NCBI GenBank assembly: GCA_016183615.1
Contig: JACPEG010000012.1
Coordinates: 20,073 to 84,072, forward strand
Length of the DNA: 64,000 nucleotides
Direction: 5' to 3'
Source of the DNA: Betaproteobacteria bacterium
GTDB lineage: Bacteria; Pseudomonadota; Gammaproteobacteria; Burkholderiales; UBA6910
Part shown: piece after piece, positions 41,959 through 50,621 of the stretch
Layout of the letters: each line of letters begins with the position of its first letter
Numbering within the stretch: the stretch's first letter is position 1
Notes under the pieces: model-generated
Seen by the model: only the letters and a program-made list of their open reading frames with translations
Database searches by the model: none
Told to the model about the DNA's origin: nothing
Made by a program: the position numbers and the translations under genes

Positions 41959-42918
41959 CTACCCCAGTTGGGGCCACAATCGGGCAAGTTCGGCGTGGCT
42001 CGACGCATGGCGCGCCAGGATGCGCCTGAAATGCTCCGGGTCCTTGGCGAAAGTGAGCTCACCGGGGCGGGGCAGGTGGAAGTCCTGGAGTCGCGACACC
42101 CAGAAGCGCAGGGCCCCGGCCCGAAGCAGCACCGGCCAGGCGCCGCGCTCGATGGCGGTGAAGGGCCGTAGCCGGTGGTAGGCAGCGAGCAGCGCCTGGG
42201 CCCGTTCCGGGTCCAGCTTCCCGTCCTCCGCGATGCACCAGTCGTTCACGGTAATGGCCACGTCAAAGAGAAGGGCGTCGGTGCAGGCGAAATAGAAGTC
42301 GATGACCCCGCTCACCTTCCCGCCATCGAACAGCACGTTGTCACGGAACAGGTCGGCGTGGATCACGCCCCGCGCCAGGTCCGCCAGCCGGTACAGGGAC
42401 TGGAAGCGCAGCTCCTCCGTAAGCAGCGCCGCGTCCTCCTGCGACAGGAATGGCAGAACCGAGGGCGCGGTGGCTTTCCACCAGTGGGGACCGCGCGGGT
42501 TTTCCATGGCCGCCGGATAGCTGCGGGCGGCAAGGTGCATCCGGGCCAGCAGTTCCCCGACCCGGGCGCATTGCTCGCTTGAGGGGTGCTCCACGTCTTT
42601 TCCCGGGAGACAGGTGACGAGAACCGCCGGCTTGCCGTTGAGCTCCCCCAGGTACTCGCCCCGGCGGTCGGCGTAGGGATGGGGGCAGGGAATGTCGTGC
42701 TCGGCCAGGTGCGCCATCAGGTTGAGGTAGAACGGCAGCTCCGCAGCGGAGAGCTTCTCGAACAGGGTGAGAACGTAACGCCCCCGGTCGGTGGTGACGA
42801 AGTAGTTGGTGTTCTCGATGCCGGCGGCGATGCCTTCCAGGGAAAGGGGCTCGCCGAGGGAATAATTGCCGAGCCACGCCCGCAGATCATCCAGCGTGAC
42901 GGCGGTGAAGACGGACAT
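41959..42918 (-). CDS. thrB: Homoserine kinase (ThrB, choline-kinase-like type)
   Basis: A 319-residue enzyme of threonine synthesis. It belongs to the phosphotransferase family, with the catalytic stretch GVIHADLFRDNVLFDG and the metal motif GVIDFYFA. The N-terminal GIENTNYFVTTDRGRYVLTLFE is typical. It lies 22 bases before the membrane protein gene, downstream of a DUF2782 gene as in related genomes. Confidence 0.93.
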   Translation of the reverse strand: MSVFTAVTLDDLRAWLGNYSLGEPLSLEGIAAGIENTNYFVTTDRGRYVLTLFEKLSAAELPFYLNLMAHLAEHDIPCPHPYADRRGEYLGELNGKPAVLVTCLPGKDVEHPSSEQCARVGELLARMHLAARSYPAAMENPRGPHWWKATAPSVLPFLSQEDAALLTEELRFQSLYRLADLARGVIHADLFRDNVLFDGGKVSGVIDFYFACTDALLFDVAITVNDWCIAEDGKLDPERAQALLAAYHRLRPFTAIERGAWPVLLRAGALRFWVSRLQDFHLPRPGELTFAKDPEHFRRILARHASSHAELARLWPQLG

Positions 42919-42935
42919 GGGGCGGAGCGGCTCCC

Positions 42936-43016
42936 GGCGGTCGGCGATCAGCCGTCAGCGATCAGCTTTCACCACTGCTGAGGCCTGCCGGAAGCGGACT
43001 ACTGACGGCTGACCGC
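42936..43016. repeat. GGTCAGCCGTCAGT inverted repeat between thrB and the DUF2782 gene
   Basis: CGATCAGCCGTCAGCGATCAG on the left (quoted in part: CAGCCGTCAGCGATC) faces ACTGACGGCTGACCGC on the right. A related fragment lies inside uvrD at 39960. Confidence 0.65.
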
Positions 43017-43357
43017 TAGAACTGATGAATCACCCACATGGGCGGACGCACCCCGGAATCCAGGTGGTCCATGCGGCTGAAGTTGCCGTCGCCCCGGTTG
43101 TCGATGAGGTAGAAGGGCGCGCCGTAGCGGGGAATGACCCGCATCATGTAGAGCTTGCCGTTGAGGCGGAACTCTTCGACCGTCTCCTCGCCGCGCTTGG
43201 TGATGGTGACTTGCGGCTCCAGCGCGGGGTCCAGCTCCAGGCCCGGCGGTGCGGGCGGGGGCTCCGGCAGGGGCTGCAAGCCCGGCGGCGGAGTCTGGCT
43301 CTGGGCCAGCACGGGAAGGGACAGGGCGAACAGGGCGGAGAGAATCAGGCGGCGCAT
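43016..43357 (-). CDS. DUF2782 protein, exported
   Basis: A 113-residue protein with a signal peptide (LILSALFALSLPVLAQ), a Pro-rich linker (PPPGLQPLPEPPPAPPG) and a DUF2782 core (QVTITKRGEETVEEFRLNG, YLIDNRGDGNF). Such proteins occur beside polA and thrB in many betaproteobacteria; the role is unknown. Confidence 0.82.
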   Translation of the reverse strand: MRRLILSALFALSLPVLAQSQTPPPGLQPLPEPPPAPPGLELDPALEPQVTITKRGEETVEEFRLNGKLYMMRVIPRYGAPFYLIDNRGDGNFSRMDHLDSGVRPPMWVIHQF

Positions 43358-43446
43358 GTTGTTATCCGGAAGATTGGGTTCAATTTCATTCTAGCCCAAA
43401 CGCCGGACAGGCACCATGCGCGACCGCGATTGATTCGCGATAGCGT

Positions 43447-43681
43447 GTAGGAGCGAATTTATTCGCGATATTCCGCGGCCCCGTCGGGGATGAATCCCTC
43501 CTACAACCCTCGTAGGAGCGAATTTATTCGCGATATTCCGCGGCCCCGTCGGGGATGAATCCCCTCCTACAATCCTCGTAGGAGCGAATTTATTCGCGAC
43601 ATTCCATGGCCCCGTCGGGGATGAATCCCCTCCTACAACCCTCGTAGGAGCGAATTTATTCGCGATATTCCATGGCCCCGG
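43447..43681. repeat. Tandem array of GTAGGAGCGAATTTATTCG, three full copies and a partial fourth
   Basis: Units begin at 43447, 43512, 43578 and 43644 (65-66 bases). Each pairs GTAGGAGCGAATTTATTCG with GGGGATGAATCCCCTCC. The last copy is cut at the stop codon of the LOG gene. It fills most of the 324-base spacer; the first 90 bases hold the start region of the DUF2782 gene. Confidence 0.92.
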
Positions 43682-44407
43682 TCACAGGTTGAGCTGGGCC
43701 TCGCGTTCCGCCGCCGAGGGCTCGAAGCCGCGGGTCTCGTAATACTTGAAAATGGCTTCCACGATGGCGTCGGGCTCGTCGATGACCGTGATCAGGTCCA
43801 TGTCCTCCGGGTCGATCATCTTCTCCGTGACCAGCACCTGGCGGAACCAGTCCAGCAGCCCCTGCCAGTAGCCCGAGTTCACCAGGATGATCGGCATCTT
43901 GCGGGACTTGCCGGTCTGCACCAGGGTGAGCGCTTCCATCAGCTCGTCGAGGGTGCCGTAGCCCCCCGGCAGCACCACGTAGGCGGTGGCGAACTTCACG
44001 AACATGAACTTGCGGGCGAAGAAATGCCGGAAGGTCTGGCTGATGTCCTGGTAGGCGTTGGTGTGCTGCTCGTGGGGAAGCTGGATGTTCAATCCCACGC
44101 TCGGGGACTTGCCGAAGAAGGCGCCCTTGTTGGCCGCCTCCATCACCCCCGGGCCGCCGCCCGAGATCACCGAGAACCCCGCATCCGAGAGCTTGCGCGA
44201 AATCTTCTCGGCCAGGCTGTAGTAGGGATGGTCGTGGGGCACGCGGGCGCTGCCGAACAGGGACACCGCCGGCTGGATTGCGGCGAGGCGTTCTGTGCCC
44301 TCGACGAATTCTGCCATAATCCCGAACACCCGCCAGGATTCCCGGGCCGACCAGGATTTTTCGATCAACTCGGCCGTCAACGGTTGTGGAAGCTTGGGCT
44401 TGGTCAT
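43682..44407 (-). CDS. LOG family (TIGR00730) nucleotide phosphoribohydrolase-like protein
   Basis: A 241-residue Rossmann protein. The family motifs SGGGPGVMEAANKGA and PGGYGTLDELMEALT are present. Relatives release nucleobases from nucleoside 5'-monophosphates (cytokinin activation in plants); the bacterial role is often nucleotide clean-up. The start is ATG 44407 (MTKPKLPQPL), 24 bases from the divergent polA start. A much longer open frame upstream is a shadow of polA. Confidence 0.88.
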   Translation of the reverse strand: MTKPKLPQPLTAELIEKSWSARESWRVFGIMAEFVEGTERLAAIQPAVSLFGSARVPHDHPYYSLAEKISRKLSDAGFSVISGGGPGVMEAANKGAFFGKSPSVGLNIQLPHEQHTNAYQDISQTFRHFFARKFMFVKFATAYVVLPGGYGTLDELMEALTLVQTGKSRKMPIILVNSGYWQGLLDWFRQVLVTEKMIDPEDMDLITVIDEPDAIVEAIFKYYETRGFEPSAAEREAQLNL

Positions 44408-44431
44408 AGATCGCCTGCCGAGAAAAGTTGA

Positions 44432-47164
44432 ATGAAAACCCTGCTGCTGGTGGACGGCTCGTCCTATCTCTACCGGGCGTTCCACGCCCTGCCGGACCTG
44501 CGCAACAGGAAGAACGAACCGACCGGCGCCGTCTACGGCGTGCTCAACATGCTGCGCCGGCTGCGCAAGGAGTATGCGGCCGATTATAGCGCCTGCGTAT
44601 TCGACGCAAAAGGCAAGACCTTCCGCGACGAGCTCTATCCCGAATACAAGGCCCACCGGCCGCCCATGCCCGACGATCTCGCGGCCCAGATCGAGCCGCT
44701 GCACCAGGCGATCCGCGCCCTGGGCTGGCCCCTCGTCATGGTGGAGGGGGTGGAAGCCGACGACGTGATCGGCACCCTCGCCCGCCGGGCCGAGGCCGCG
44801 GGCGTCGCCTGCGTGATCTCCACCGGCGACAAGGATCTGGCGCAGCTGGTGACGCCCCACGTGAAGCTCGTCAACACCATGAACAACGAGACGCTCGATG
44901 AGCCCGGCGTCGCCAGCAAGTTCGGCGTGCCGCCGGGATTGATCCTCGACTACCTCACCCTCATCGGCGACGCGGTGGACAACGTGCCGGGGGTGGAGAA
45001 GGTGGGCCCCAAGACTGCGGTGAAGTGGCTGGCCCAGTACGGGTCCCTTGACAACGTGATGGCCCACGCCAGCGAGATCGGCGGCGTGGTGGGGGAAAAC
45101 CTGCGCAAGGCCCTCGACTGGCTGCCGAAGGCGCGGGAGCTGCTCACGGTGAAATGCGACGTGGCGCTGCCGGTGAAGCTGGAGGCGCTCGCCGCCCGCG
45201 CGCCGGACGTGACGGCGCTGAAAGAGCTTTTCGAGCGCTTCGATTTCAAGACCTGGCGGCGGGAACTGGAGGAGCCGGGCGCGCTGCCGGCCGATCGCGC
45301 GGTTACGGCGCAGGCGGACGCCGGGGCTTTTCCATCCGCGAGCCCGGTCGCTCAACTCCCGCGAAGCTACGAGACGATTCTGACCGAGTCCCAGCTCGAA
45401 GCATGGCTCGCCCGCCTCGACGCCGCGGAGCTCGTCTCGCTGGACACCGAAACCACCGGCCTCGATCCCATGCAGGATCGCCTGGTGGGCATTTCCTTCT
45501 CCGTCGAGCCTCACGAGGCCGCCTACCTGCCGCTCGCCCATCATTACGCCGGCGCCCCACAGCAGCTCGGTCTCGACGCGACGCTCGCGCGCCTCAAGCC
45601 CTGGCTGGAGGACCCGACCAAGCCCAAGCTGGGCCAGAACGCCAAGTACGACCGCCACATTTTCGCTAACCACGGCATTGCGCTCGCCGGCATCGCCCAC
45701 GACACCCTGCTCCAGTCCTACGTGCTGGAGGCCCACCGCTCCCACGACATGGACGCGCTCGCCGACCGCCACCTGGGGGTGAAGACCATCACCTACGACG
45801 AGGTGACCGGCAAGGGGGCCTCGCGCATCCCGTTCTCCCAGGTGGAAGTGGCGCGGGCGACGGAATACGCCGCCGAGGACGCGGACATCACGCTCCAGCT
45901 CCATCAATGCCTGTATCCGCAGGTGAGGGAGGACGACAAGCTCCACTTCATCTACCGGGAGCTGGAGCTGCCGGTGACGGACGTGCTCTACACCATGGAG
46001 CGTCACGGGGTGCTGCTCGACGCGAAGCTCCTGGAAACCCAGAGCCGGGAGCTGGGCGAGAAGCTGGTGGAGCTGGAGAACAAAGCGTTCCAGGCGGCGG
46101 GCCAGCCGTTCAACCTCAACTCGCCGAAGCAGATCCAGGAAATCCTGTTCGACAGGCTCAAGCTCCCGGTCATCAAGAAAACGCCCGGAGGCGCCCCCTC
46201 CACCGACGAGGACGTGCTCCAGCAACTGGCCCTCGACTACCCGCTGCCCAAGCTCCTGCTGGAGTACCGGGGGCTCGCCAAGCTCAAATCCACCTACACC
46301 GACAAGCTGCCGAAGATGGTGAATCCCGCCACCGGCCGGGTCCACACCAACTACGCCCAGGCGGTGGCGGTGACCGGGCGGCTCGCCTCCAACGACCCCA
46401 ACCTCCAGAACATCCCGGTGCGCACCGCGGAGGGACGGCGCATCCGCGAAGCCTTCATCGCCGCGCCCGGCTGCACGCTGGTGTCGGCCGATTACTCCCA
46501 GGTGGAGCTGCGCATCATGGCCCACATTTCCCGGGACGCCGGGCTGCTGAACGCCTTCGCCGCGGGCGAGGACGTGCACCGGGCCACCGCCGGCGAGATC
46601 TTCGGCGTCGCCCACGACCAGGTGACCAGCGAGCAGCGGCGCTACGCCAAGGTGATCAACTTCGGCTTGATCTACGGCATGTCGGAATTCGGGCTCGCCT
46701 CCCAGCTCGGGATCGAGCGCGCGGCGGCGCGGGCCTATATCGACCGCTATTTCGCCCGCTATCCCGGCGTGGCGGATTACATGAACCGCACCCGCGAATC
46801 GGCCCGGGACAAGGGCTACGTGGAAACCGTGTTCGGGCGCCGGCTGTGGCTCGCCGAGATCAGGAGCTCCAACGGCGCCCGGCGCCAGGCGGCGGAGCGC
46901 GCCGCCATCAACGCTCCGATGCAGGGCACCGCGGCGGACCTCATCAAGCTCGCCATGATCGCGGTCCACCGCTGGCTGAACGACCACAAGCTGAAGTCGG
47001 CCCTCATCATGCAGGTCCACGACGAGCTGGTGCTGGAAGTGCCCGATGCGGAGCTCGATCTCGTGAAGACCGAGCTGCCGAGGCTCATGGGCGGGGTGGC
47101 AAAGCTGGAAGTGCCGCTACTGGTGGACGTGGGTGTGGGGCCCGACTGGGACAAGGCGCATTGA
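44432..47164 (+). CDS. polA: DNA polymerase I
   Basis: A 910-residue Pol I. The 5'-3' exonuclease is at residues 1 to about 290 (LLVDGSSYLYRAFHALP, STGDKDLAQLV). The 3'-5' exonuclease has SLDTETTGLD and KYDRHIFANHG. The polymerase domain has DYSQVELRIMAHIS and QVHDELVLEVP. All three activities look intact. It ends three bases before the convergent DUF6036-like gene. Confidence 0.97.
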   Translation: MKTLLLVDGSSYLYRAFHALPDLRNRKNEPTGAVYGVLNMLRRLRKEYAADYSACVFDAKGKTFRDELYPEYKAHRPPMPDDLAAQIEPLHQAIRALGWPLVMVEGVEADDVIGTLARRAEAAGVACVISTGDKDLAQLVTPHVKLVNTMNNETLDEPGVASKFGVPPGLILDYLTLIGDAVDNVPGVEKVGPKTAVKWLAQYGSLDNVMAHASEIGGVVGENLRKALDWLPKARELLTVKCDVALPVKLEALAARAPDVTALKELFERFDFKTWRRELEEPGALPADRAVTAQADAGAFPSASPVAQLPRSYETILTESQLEAWLARLDAAELVSLDTETTGLDPMQDRLVGISFSVEPHEAAYLPLAHHYAGAPQQLGLDATLARLKPWLEDPTKPKLGQNAKYDRHIFANHGIALAGIAHDTLLQSYVLEAHRSHDMDALADRHLGVKTITYDEVTGKGASRIPFSQVEVARATEYAAEDADITLQLHQCLYPQVREDDKLHFIYRELELPVTDVLYTMERHGVLLDAKLLETQSRELGEKLVELENKAFQAAGQPFNLNSPKQIQEILFDRLKLPVIKKTPGGAPSTDEDVLQQLALDYPLPKLLLEYRGLAKLKSTYTDKLPKMVNPATGRVHTNYAQAVAVTGRLASNDPNLQNIPVRTAEGRRIREAFIAAPGCTLVSADYSQVELRIMAHISRDAGLLNAFAAGEDVHRATAGEIFGVAHDQVTSEQRRYAKVINFGLIYGMSEFGLASQLGIERAAARAYIDRYFARYPGVADYMNRTRESARDKGYVETVFGRRLWLAEIRSSNGARRQAAERAAINAPMQGTAADLIKLAMIAVHRWLNDHKLKSALIMQVHDELVLEVPDAELDLVKTELPRLMGGVAKLEVPLLVDVGVGPDWDKAH

Positions 47165-47167
47165 TCC

Positions 47168-47773
47168 TCATGTCTTGTGCGCGGTTGCGATGAGGCGGCA
47201 GGCGACGCCGATCAAGGTTTTGATCCGGTCCAGGTTTCCGACGTAGTCCGGCAGCGCCGCCCCGGCGCGGCGGCGCAGCGCGACCGCATCGATCAATCCC
47301 GCGCGGGCCAGCGCACGGATATCGTCCTGGTCCTGCTCGCTGAACCGGGCGAGCTTCGAGACGCCGAGATCGAGCGGGGTGAGAAGTCTGACTTCGAGAC
47401 GGCGGGGGTCGACGCCCTCCACGGAAATTGGCCTTGCATCGTCGTAGGCGTTGGCGTGGAGCAGCGCAAAGCTGTCGTTGTACTGGGTGTCGAAATAGAG
47501 CAGCCGTGCGTGGCCGTCTTCCCCCCGGTAGGCGACCTGGAGGTCCCGCGGGTCGAGCATCACGCGCGCGAAGATCCTCGCGTCGATGTCGTTCGAGAAC
47601 CGTGCCCCGGTGTAAAAGTGCATCGCCGCGCCGCCGGCAACACAGACGATGACGGGCTTCGCCGGGCGCTTCGGTCCCAGCGCGTGCTCGATGCGGGCCA
47701 TGATCTGCGCGAACGCCTTCAGATATTCGGGGTCCGGCTGCAGCGGTGGGACAGAAGCACGGGAGGTGGTCAC
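47168..47773 (-). CDS. Nucleotidyltransferase-like protein (DUF6036 type), likely toxin partner
   Basis: A 201-residue protein. A short nucleotidyltransferase-like core is seen in IVCVAGGAAMHFYTGARFSNDIDARIF, where G-G and D-x-D occupy the places of the usual GS and DxD motifs (only parts shown: GGAAMHF, SNDIDARIF). A helical C-terminal part has LDLGVSKLARFSEQDQDDI. GTG 47773 overlaps the stop of the upstream Phd-like gene (GTGA), so the two are coupled. This arrangement resembles toxin-antitoxin or AbiEii-like systems; activity is not shown. Confidence 0.7.
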   Translation of the reverse strand: MTTSRASVPPLQPDPEYLKAFAQIMARIEHALGPKRPAKPVIVCVAGGAAMHFYTGARFSNDIDARIFARVMLDPRDLQVAYRGEDGHARLLYFDTQYNDSFALLHANAYDDARPISVEGVDPRRLEVRLLTPLDLGVSKLARFSEQDQDDIRALARAGLIDAVALRRRAGAALPDYVGNLDRIKTLIGVACRLIATAHKT

Positions 47774-48231
47774 GGCGCAAACGCTCCCGGATCGCGCATG
47801 CGCGCCTTCACCATGGGCAGGAACCGCGCCGCCTGCACCGGCGAGCGGGCCAGCCAGCGGCTGAATGCCGCGGGCGCGCTGATTCCCGGATGCAGGCGCT
47901 CGGCGAGACCGAGCATGCGCGTGCGATCGAAACCCGGTTGCGAGGCGAGCATTGCGGCCACCCCCGCCAGCAGGCGTGGATCGCCGGCCCGCAGCCAGCG
48001 CGAGGGGCGGAAGTCGCCGCGCGCGCAAAGCTCGATGACCCGCTCTTCCTCGCGCCGGCCCCAGCGCGGCCGGGCGGAGGGTGCTTTCCCGGCGCGCGCC
48101 TTCGCGGCTGCCGGAGGTACCAGCCAGGCCACGATCCGGCCATGCCGCTCGATCGCCACCGGTCCGAGGGCGGCCCGCTTCAGGACCTCGCCCAGGCGGT
48201 TCTTCAGCTGCGTGGCATTGACGGTTTCCAT
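47770..48231 (-). CDS. Phd/YefM-type antitoxin N-terminus fused to an unknown helical domain
   Basis: A 153-residue protein. Residues 1-40 (METVNATQLKNRLGEVLKRA, IERHGRIVAWLV) are a Phd/YefM-like DNA-binding antitoxin. Residues from about 60 on (WLRAGDPRLLAGVAAMLASQ, RSPVQAARFLPMV) form an unrecognised domain, perhaps for binding the partner. ATG 48231 is favoured because a sigma-70 promoter lies so close that the message would begin at about that codon; ATGs at 48240 and 48243 lie within its -10 box. Confidence 0.72.
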   Translation of the reverse strand: METVNATQLKNRLGEVLKRAALGPVAIERHGRIVAWLVPPAAAKARAGKAPSARPRWGRREEERVIELCARGDFRPSRWLRAGDPRLLAGVAAMLASQPGFDRTRMLGLAERLHPGISAPAAFSRWLARSPVQAARFLPMVKARMRDPGAFAP

Positions 48232-48238
48232 GCCCGCC

Positions 48239-48267
48239 ATCATATGCTGGTTTAGCTAAAACGGCAA
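48239..48267 (-). promoter_or_regulatory. Promoter of the Phd/nucleotidyltransferase pair, leaderless
   Basis: On the reverse strand TTGCCG - 17 bases - TATGAT (-35 at 48262-48267, -10 at 48239-48244). Transcription should start about seven bases on, next to ATG 48231. A TTTAGCTAAA palindrome lies between the boxes and is a good operator candidate for Phd autoregulation. Confidence 0.65.
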
Positions 48268-48338
48268 CATCAGGCCTTATCCGCAGCCGCCGCCAATCGC
48301 CGGCATAATGTGGGTATAAAGAAAGCGCCGATGGAGTG

Positions 48339-48833
48339 TTACGCTTCGCCGATTTCGGCCAGGATTGCCTCGACCAACTCCGGGGAGAGTCGAAAGTCGC
48401 TTTCGGCAAGGCGCTCGAATACCGGCCGGGCGGCCTTTATCAGCCGGGCCCGCTTTGCCTCGATGATCACTCCCGCAGTCCCGGTGAAACGAATTCCCAA
48501 CTGTGCGGCGATCCTGCGCGTCGCGAGGTCGTCAACGATGAGCAGCGCGCCCTCGCCATGACGGAGGGCGGCCCGCAGCGTGCTCGCCTCGCCCTCGTCG
48601 AGTTCCGGGAAAACAGGTTCGGCCGGCTCGCGCCGGGAAAGCCGGATCTGCCGCTGGCGCAGCGCGCTCCGGATTGCGGTCTCGCCCGGCAGGCTGCGAC
48701 CGGGCGGGACTTCATCGCGCACCGTCCGCGTGATGAAGGCGGTGCGGTAGAGCTTCGGCAGCCAGCCGAGGCCGCCGACGCAAGCGAGCCCGATCAGCGG
48801 ACTCGCGTCAACGAAGGCCGCTTCTTCCGCCAC
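48339..48833 (-). CDS. PIN-like toxin (DUF3368)
   Basis: A 164-residue protein with acidic positions of a PIN nuclease: Asp9 in FVDASPLIGLA, ELDEGEAST, and VDDLATRRIAAQLGI. DUF3368 proteins are RNase-like toxins paired with UPF0175 or Phd antitoxins. It overlaps the 3' end of the antitoxin gene by 40 bases, so the two are translationally linked. Confidence 0.82.
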   Translation of the reverse strand: MAEEAAFVDASPLIGLACVGGLGWLPKLYRTAFITRTVRDEVPPGRSLPGETAIRSALRQRQIRLSRREPAEPVFPELDEGEASTLRAALRHGEGALLIVDDLATRRIAAQLGIRFTGTAGVIIEAKRARLIKAARPVFERLAESDFRLSPELVEAILAEIGEA

Positions 48834-49159
48834 GCTGCGAGATTTTTCAGGTCCTCACGGACAGTCCCGGCGTCACCCTTTACCACCGGAATGCCCTGGC
48901 GCGAGACATGCTGCATGAATTCCGCGAGCGCCATGCCCGCGATCTTCGCCCCGCGGCCGAGCGAAACACAATCGTTCTTGTAGAGCGCGGTGGCGAGCGC
49001 AAGCCGCACCCCGGGCTCGGCGAGCAGCTTCTCGTCGTCCAGGTGCACCAGCAGCGCCTCGGGCTGATCGCGGTTCATGACCACCACCGGCTCATCCCGC
49101 GCCATGCGCAGGGCCTCGGAGGGGTTGTTCTTCAACTGGCGGACGTTGACGGATTTCAT
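48794..49159 (-). CDS. Fused Phd and UPF0175 antitoxin
   Basis: A 121-residue protein. Residues 1-45 (MKSVNVRQLKNNPSEALRMA, VVVMNRDQPEALLVHL) are Phd/YefM-like. The rest (LALATALYKNDCVSLGRGAK, AGMALAEFMQHVSRQGIPV) is a UPF0175 domain. UPF0175 proteins usually partner DUF3368 PIN toxins, and here a PIN gene follows. ATG 49159 is chosen next to a consensus promoter; the longer upstream frame is not supported. Confidence 0.82.
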   Translation of the reverse strand: MKSVNVRQLKNNPSEALRMARDEPVVVMNRDQPEALLVHLDDEKLLAEPGVRLALATALYKNDCVSLGRGAKIAGMALAEFMQHVSRQGIPVVKGDAGTVREDLKNLAAWRKKRPSLTRVR

Positions 49160-49183
49160 AATGTGGCCTCTTAACGTAGGAAC

Positions 49184-49212
49184 ATTATATGGGCACATTA
49201 GACGGCGTTCAA
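49184..49212 (-). promoter_or_regulatory. Consensus sigma-70 promoter of the Phd-UPF0175/PIN pair
   Basis: On the reverse strand TTGAAC - 17 bases - TATAAT, ending 25 bases before ATG 49159. Flanking TAATGTGCCC and GGCCACATTA form an interrupted inverted repeat around it that could be the antitoxin operator. Confidence 0.75.
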
Positions 49213-49385
49213 GGAGGGCATGAAATATCGGCTGAGAGCGTGCGTTGTCGTGATGGCGGGGCCTCGCGAGATCGACGGTCGTGGCCAAGCCGGCTCGACT
49301 TGCCGGTCGCCCGGCACGCTCGCTCCCGGCCCCCGCCTGCGTTAAGCTAGGCATATCGCCCATCCGCCCCGACAAGGGGGTTCCC

Positions 49386-50024
49386 ATGAACGACATCCTC
49401 GAGCACCACGCACCCTATCCCGCCACCGGCGACTACGGCATCGCCCGCGAGCGGCCTTTCGACCGGGCGGCCTTCGAGCGGGCCGTGACCGATCTGCTGA
49501 AGGCCTGCGGCATCCCCACCGACACCGTTCACACCGGCAAGACCGCGGCCCGGGTTTCCGCCCTGTGGGAGAAGCGGCTGCTCGGGGGCTATGACATGGA
49601 CCCGGCCACCGCCCTGGGCGACGGCTTCGACGATCCCGGGCGCGACATGGTGATCATCCGCGGCATCGCGGTCCACGGCGTGTGCCCCCATCACCTGGTG
49701 CCGTTCCGGGGCGTGGCCCACGTGGCCTACCTGCCGGGCGGGCGGCTCCACGGCTTCTCGCGCATCGCCAGGCTGGTGGACGCCATCGGCCACCGCTTCA
49801 CCTACCAGGAGTGGATGACCCGGGACATCGCCCGGGCCCTGATGGCGTACGGCAAGTGCCGCGGCGCCGCCTGCGTGATCGACGCCCAGCAGCTGTGCCT
49901 GCTGCTGGGGGAGGACCGGCGCGGCGACGAGCGGGTGCGCACCCAGGCCTTCGCCGGCTGCTTCGAAGACGAATCCGGCCTGCGCCAGGAATTCCTGCGC
50001 GGCATCGGCATGCCCATGGATTGA
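49386..50024 (+). CDS. folE: GTP cyclohydrolase I family protein
   Basis: A 212-residue FolE-like enzyme (GTP to dihydroneopterin triphosphate, first step of folate and pterin synthesis). Zinc and active-site motifs: HGVCPHHLVPFRG, then YLPGGRLHGFSRIARLVD and CVIDAQQLCLLL. The usual histidine before the last zinc cysteine is Gln-Gln here, so it belongs to a diverged subgroup. ATG 49386 is set by the family start; about 100 bases of the upstream 226-base spacer hold no clear signal beyond the divergent promoter. Confidence 0.85.
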   Translation: MNDILEHHAPYPATGDYGIARERPFDRAAFERAVTDLLKACGIPTDTVHTGKTAARVSALWEKRLLGGYDMDPATALGDGFDDPGRDMVIIRGIAVHGVCPHHLVPFRGVAHVAYLPGGRLHGFSRIARLVDAIGHRFTYQEWMTRDIARALMAYGKCRGAACVIDAQQLCLLLGEDRRGDERVRTQAFAGCFEDESGLRQEFLRGIGMPMD

Positions 50025-50091
50025 CCGGCGCGGCGGTCTATACTGAACACAACGGCTCCCGCACCAACAACAACCTGAAGGAGACGAGGTT

Positions 50092-50532
50092 ATGTACCGC
50101 CACATCCTGCTCCCGACCGATGGTTCGCCCCTGTCCGAAAGCGGCATCCGCAACGGCGTCGAAGTCGCCAAGTCGTTCGGCGCCAGGGTGACCGGGTTCT
50201 ACGTGATCCGCAAGCCCCAGCTGGAGGACTTCGAAGGCTACGCCCCGGATACCAAGGGCGCGGTGCCCACCGAGGAGATGGACGTCCAGGACGCGAAGGG
50301 CTACCTGGCGGTGATCGAGAAGCACGCCAAGGCCATGGGCGTGCCGTGCGAGGTCACCTTCGCCCGCAACGAATCGCCCCACAACGCCATCGTCCAGGCG
50401 GCCCAGGAGCGGGGCTGCGACCTCATCATCATGTCCTCCCACGGCCGCACCGGGCCCACCGGGGATCTGCTGGGGAGCGAAACCCAGAAGGTGCTGCTCG
50501 GCTGCAAGATCCCGGTGCTGGTGTACCGCTGA
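50092..50532 (+). CDS. Universal stress protein (UspA family)
   Basis: A 146-residue single-domain Usp (MYRHILLPTDGSPLSESGI, DLIIMSSHGRTG, VLLGCKIPVLVYR). The G-x2-G then GS nucleotide-binding pattern is partly kept. AAGGAGA precedes the ATG. It is probably cytosolic and stress-induced. Confidence 0.9.
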   Translation: MYRHILLPTDGSPLSESGIRNGVEVAKSFGARVTGFYVIRKPQLEDFEGYAPDTKGAVPTEEMDVQDAKGYLAVIEKHAKAMGVPCEVTFARNESPHNAIVQAAQERGCDLIIMSSHGRTGPTGDLLGSETQKVLLGCKIPVLVYR

Positions 50533-50558
50533 TCTCCCGTTTCGTTCGTGCGAAAGAT

Positions 50559-50607
50559 GTAGGAGGGGATTCATCCCCGACCGGGGCCGCGAATGAATTC
50601 GCTCTAT
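50559..50607. repeat. Single GTAGGAGGGGATTCATCC repeat
   Basis: GTAGGAGGGGATTCATCC and GCGAATGAATTCGCTC arms, lying between usp and the DUF59 gene and ending 14 bases before the next start codon. The last CTCCTAC arm has decayed to CTCTATAG. Confidence 0.85.
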
Positions 50608-50621
50608 AGGAAGCCGCCAGC

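Noticed and set aside
43447-43681. CRISPR array
   Set aside because: Same reasoning: uniform 65-66-bp palindromic units without distinct spacers.
44408-47020. Long reverse frame running from inside polA into the LOG gene
   Set aside because: Only the part from ATG 44407 gives LOG family motifs; the rest is a shadow of polA.
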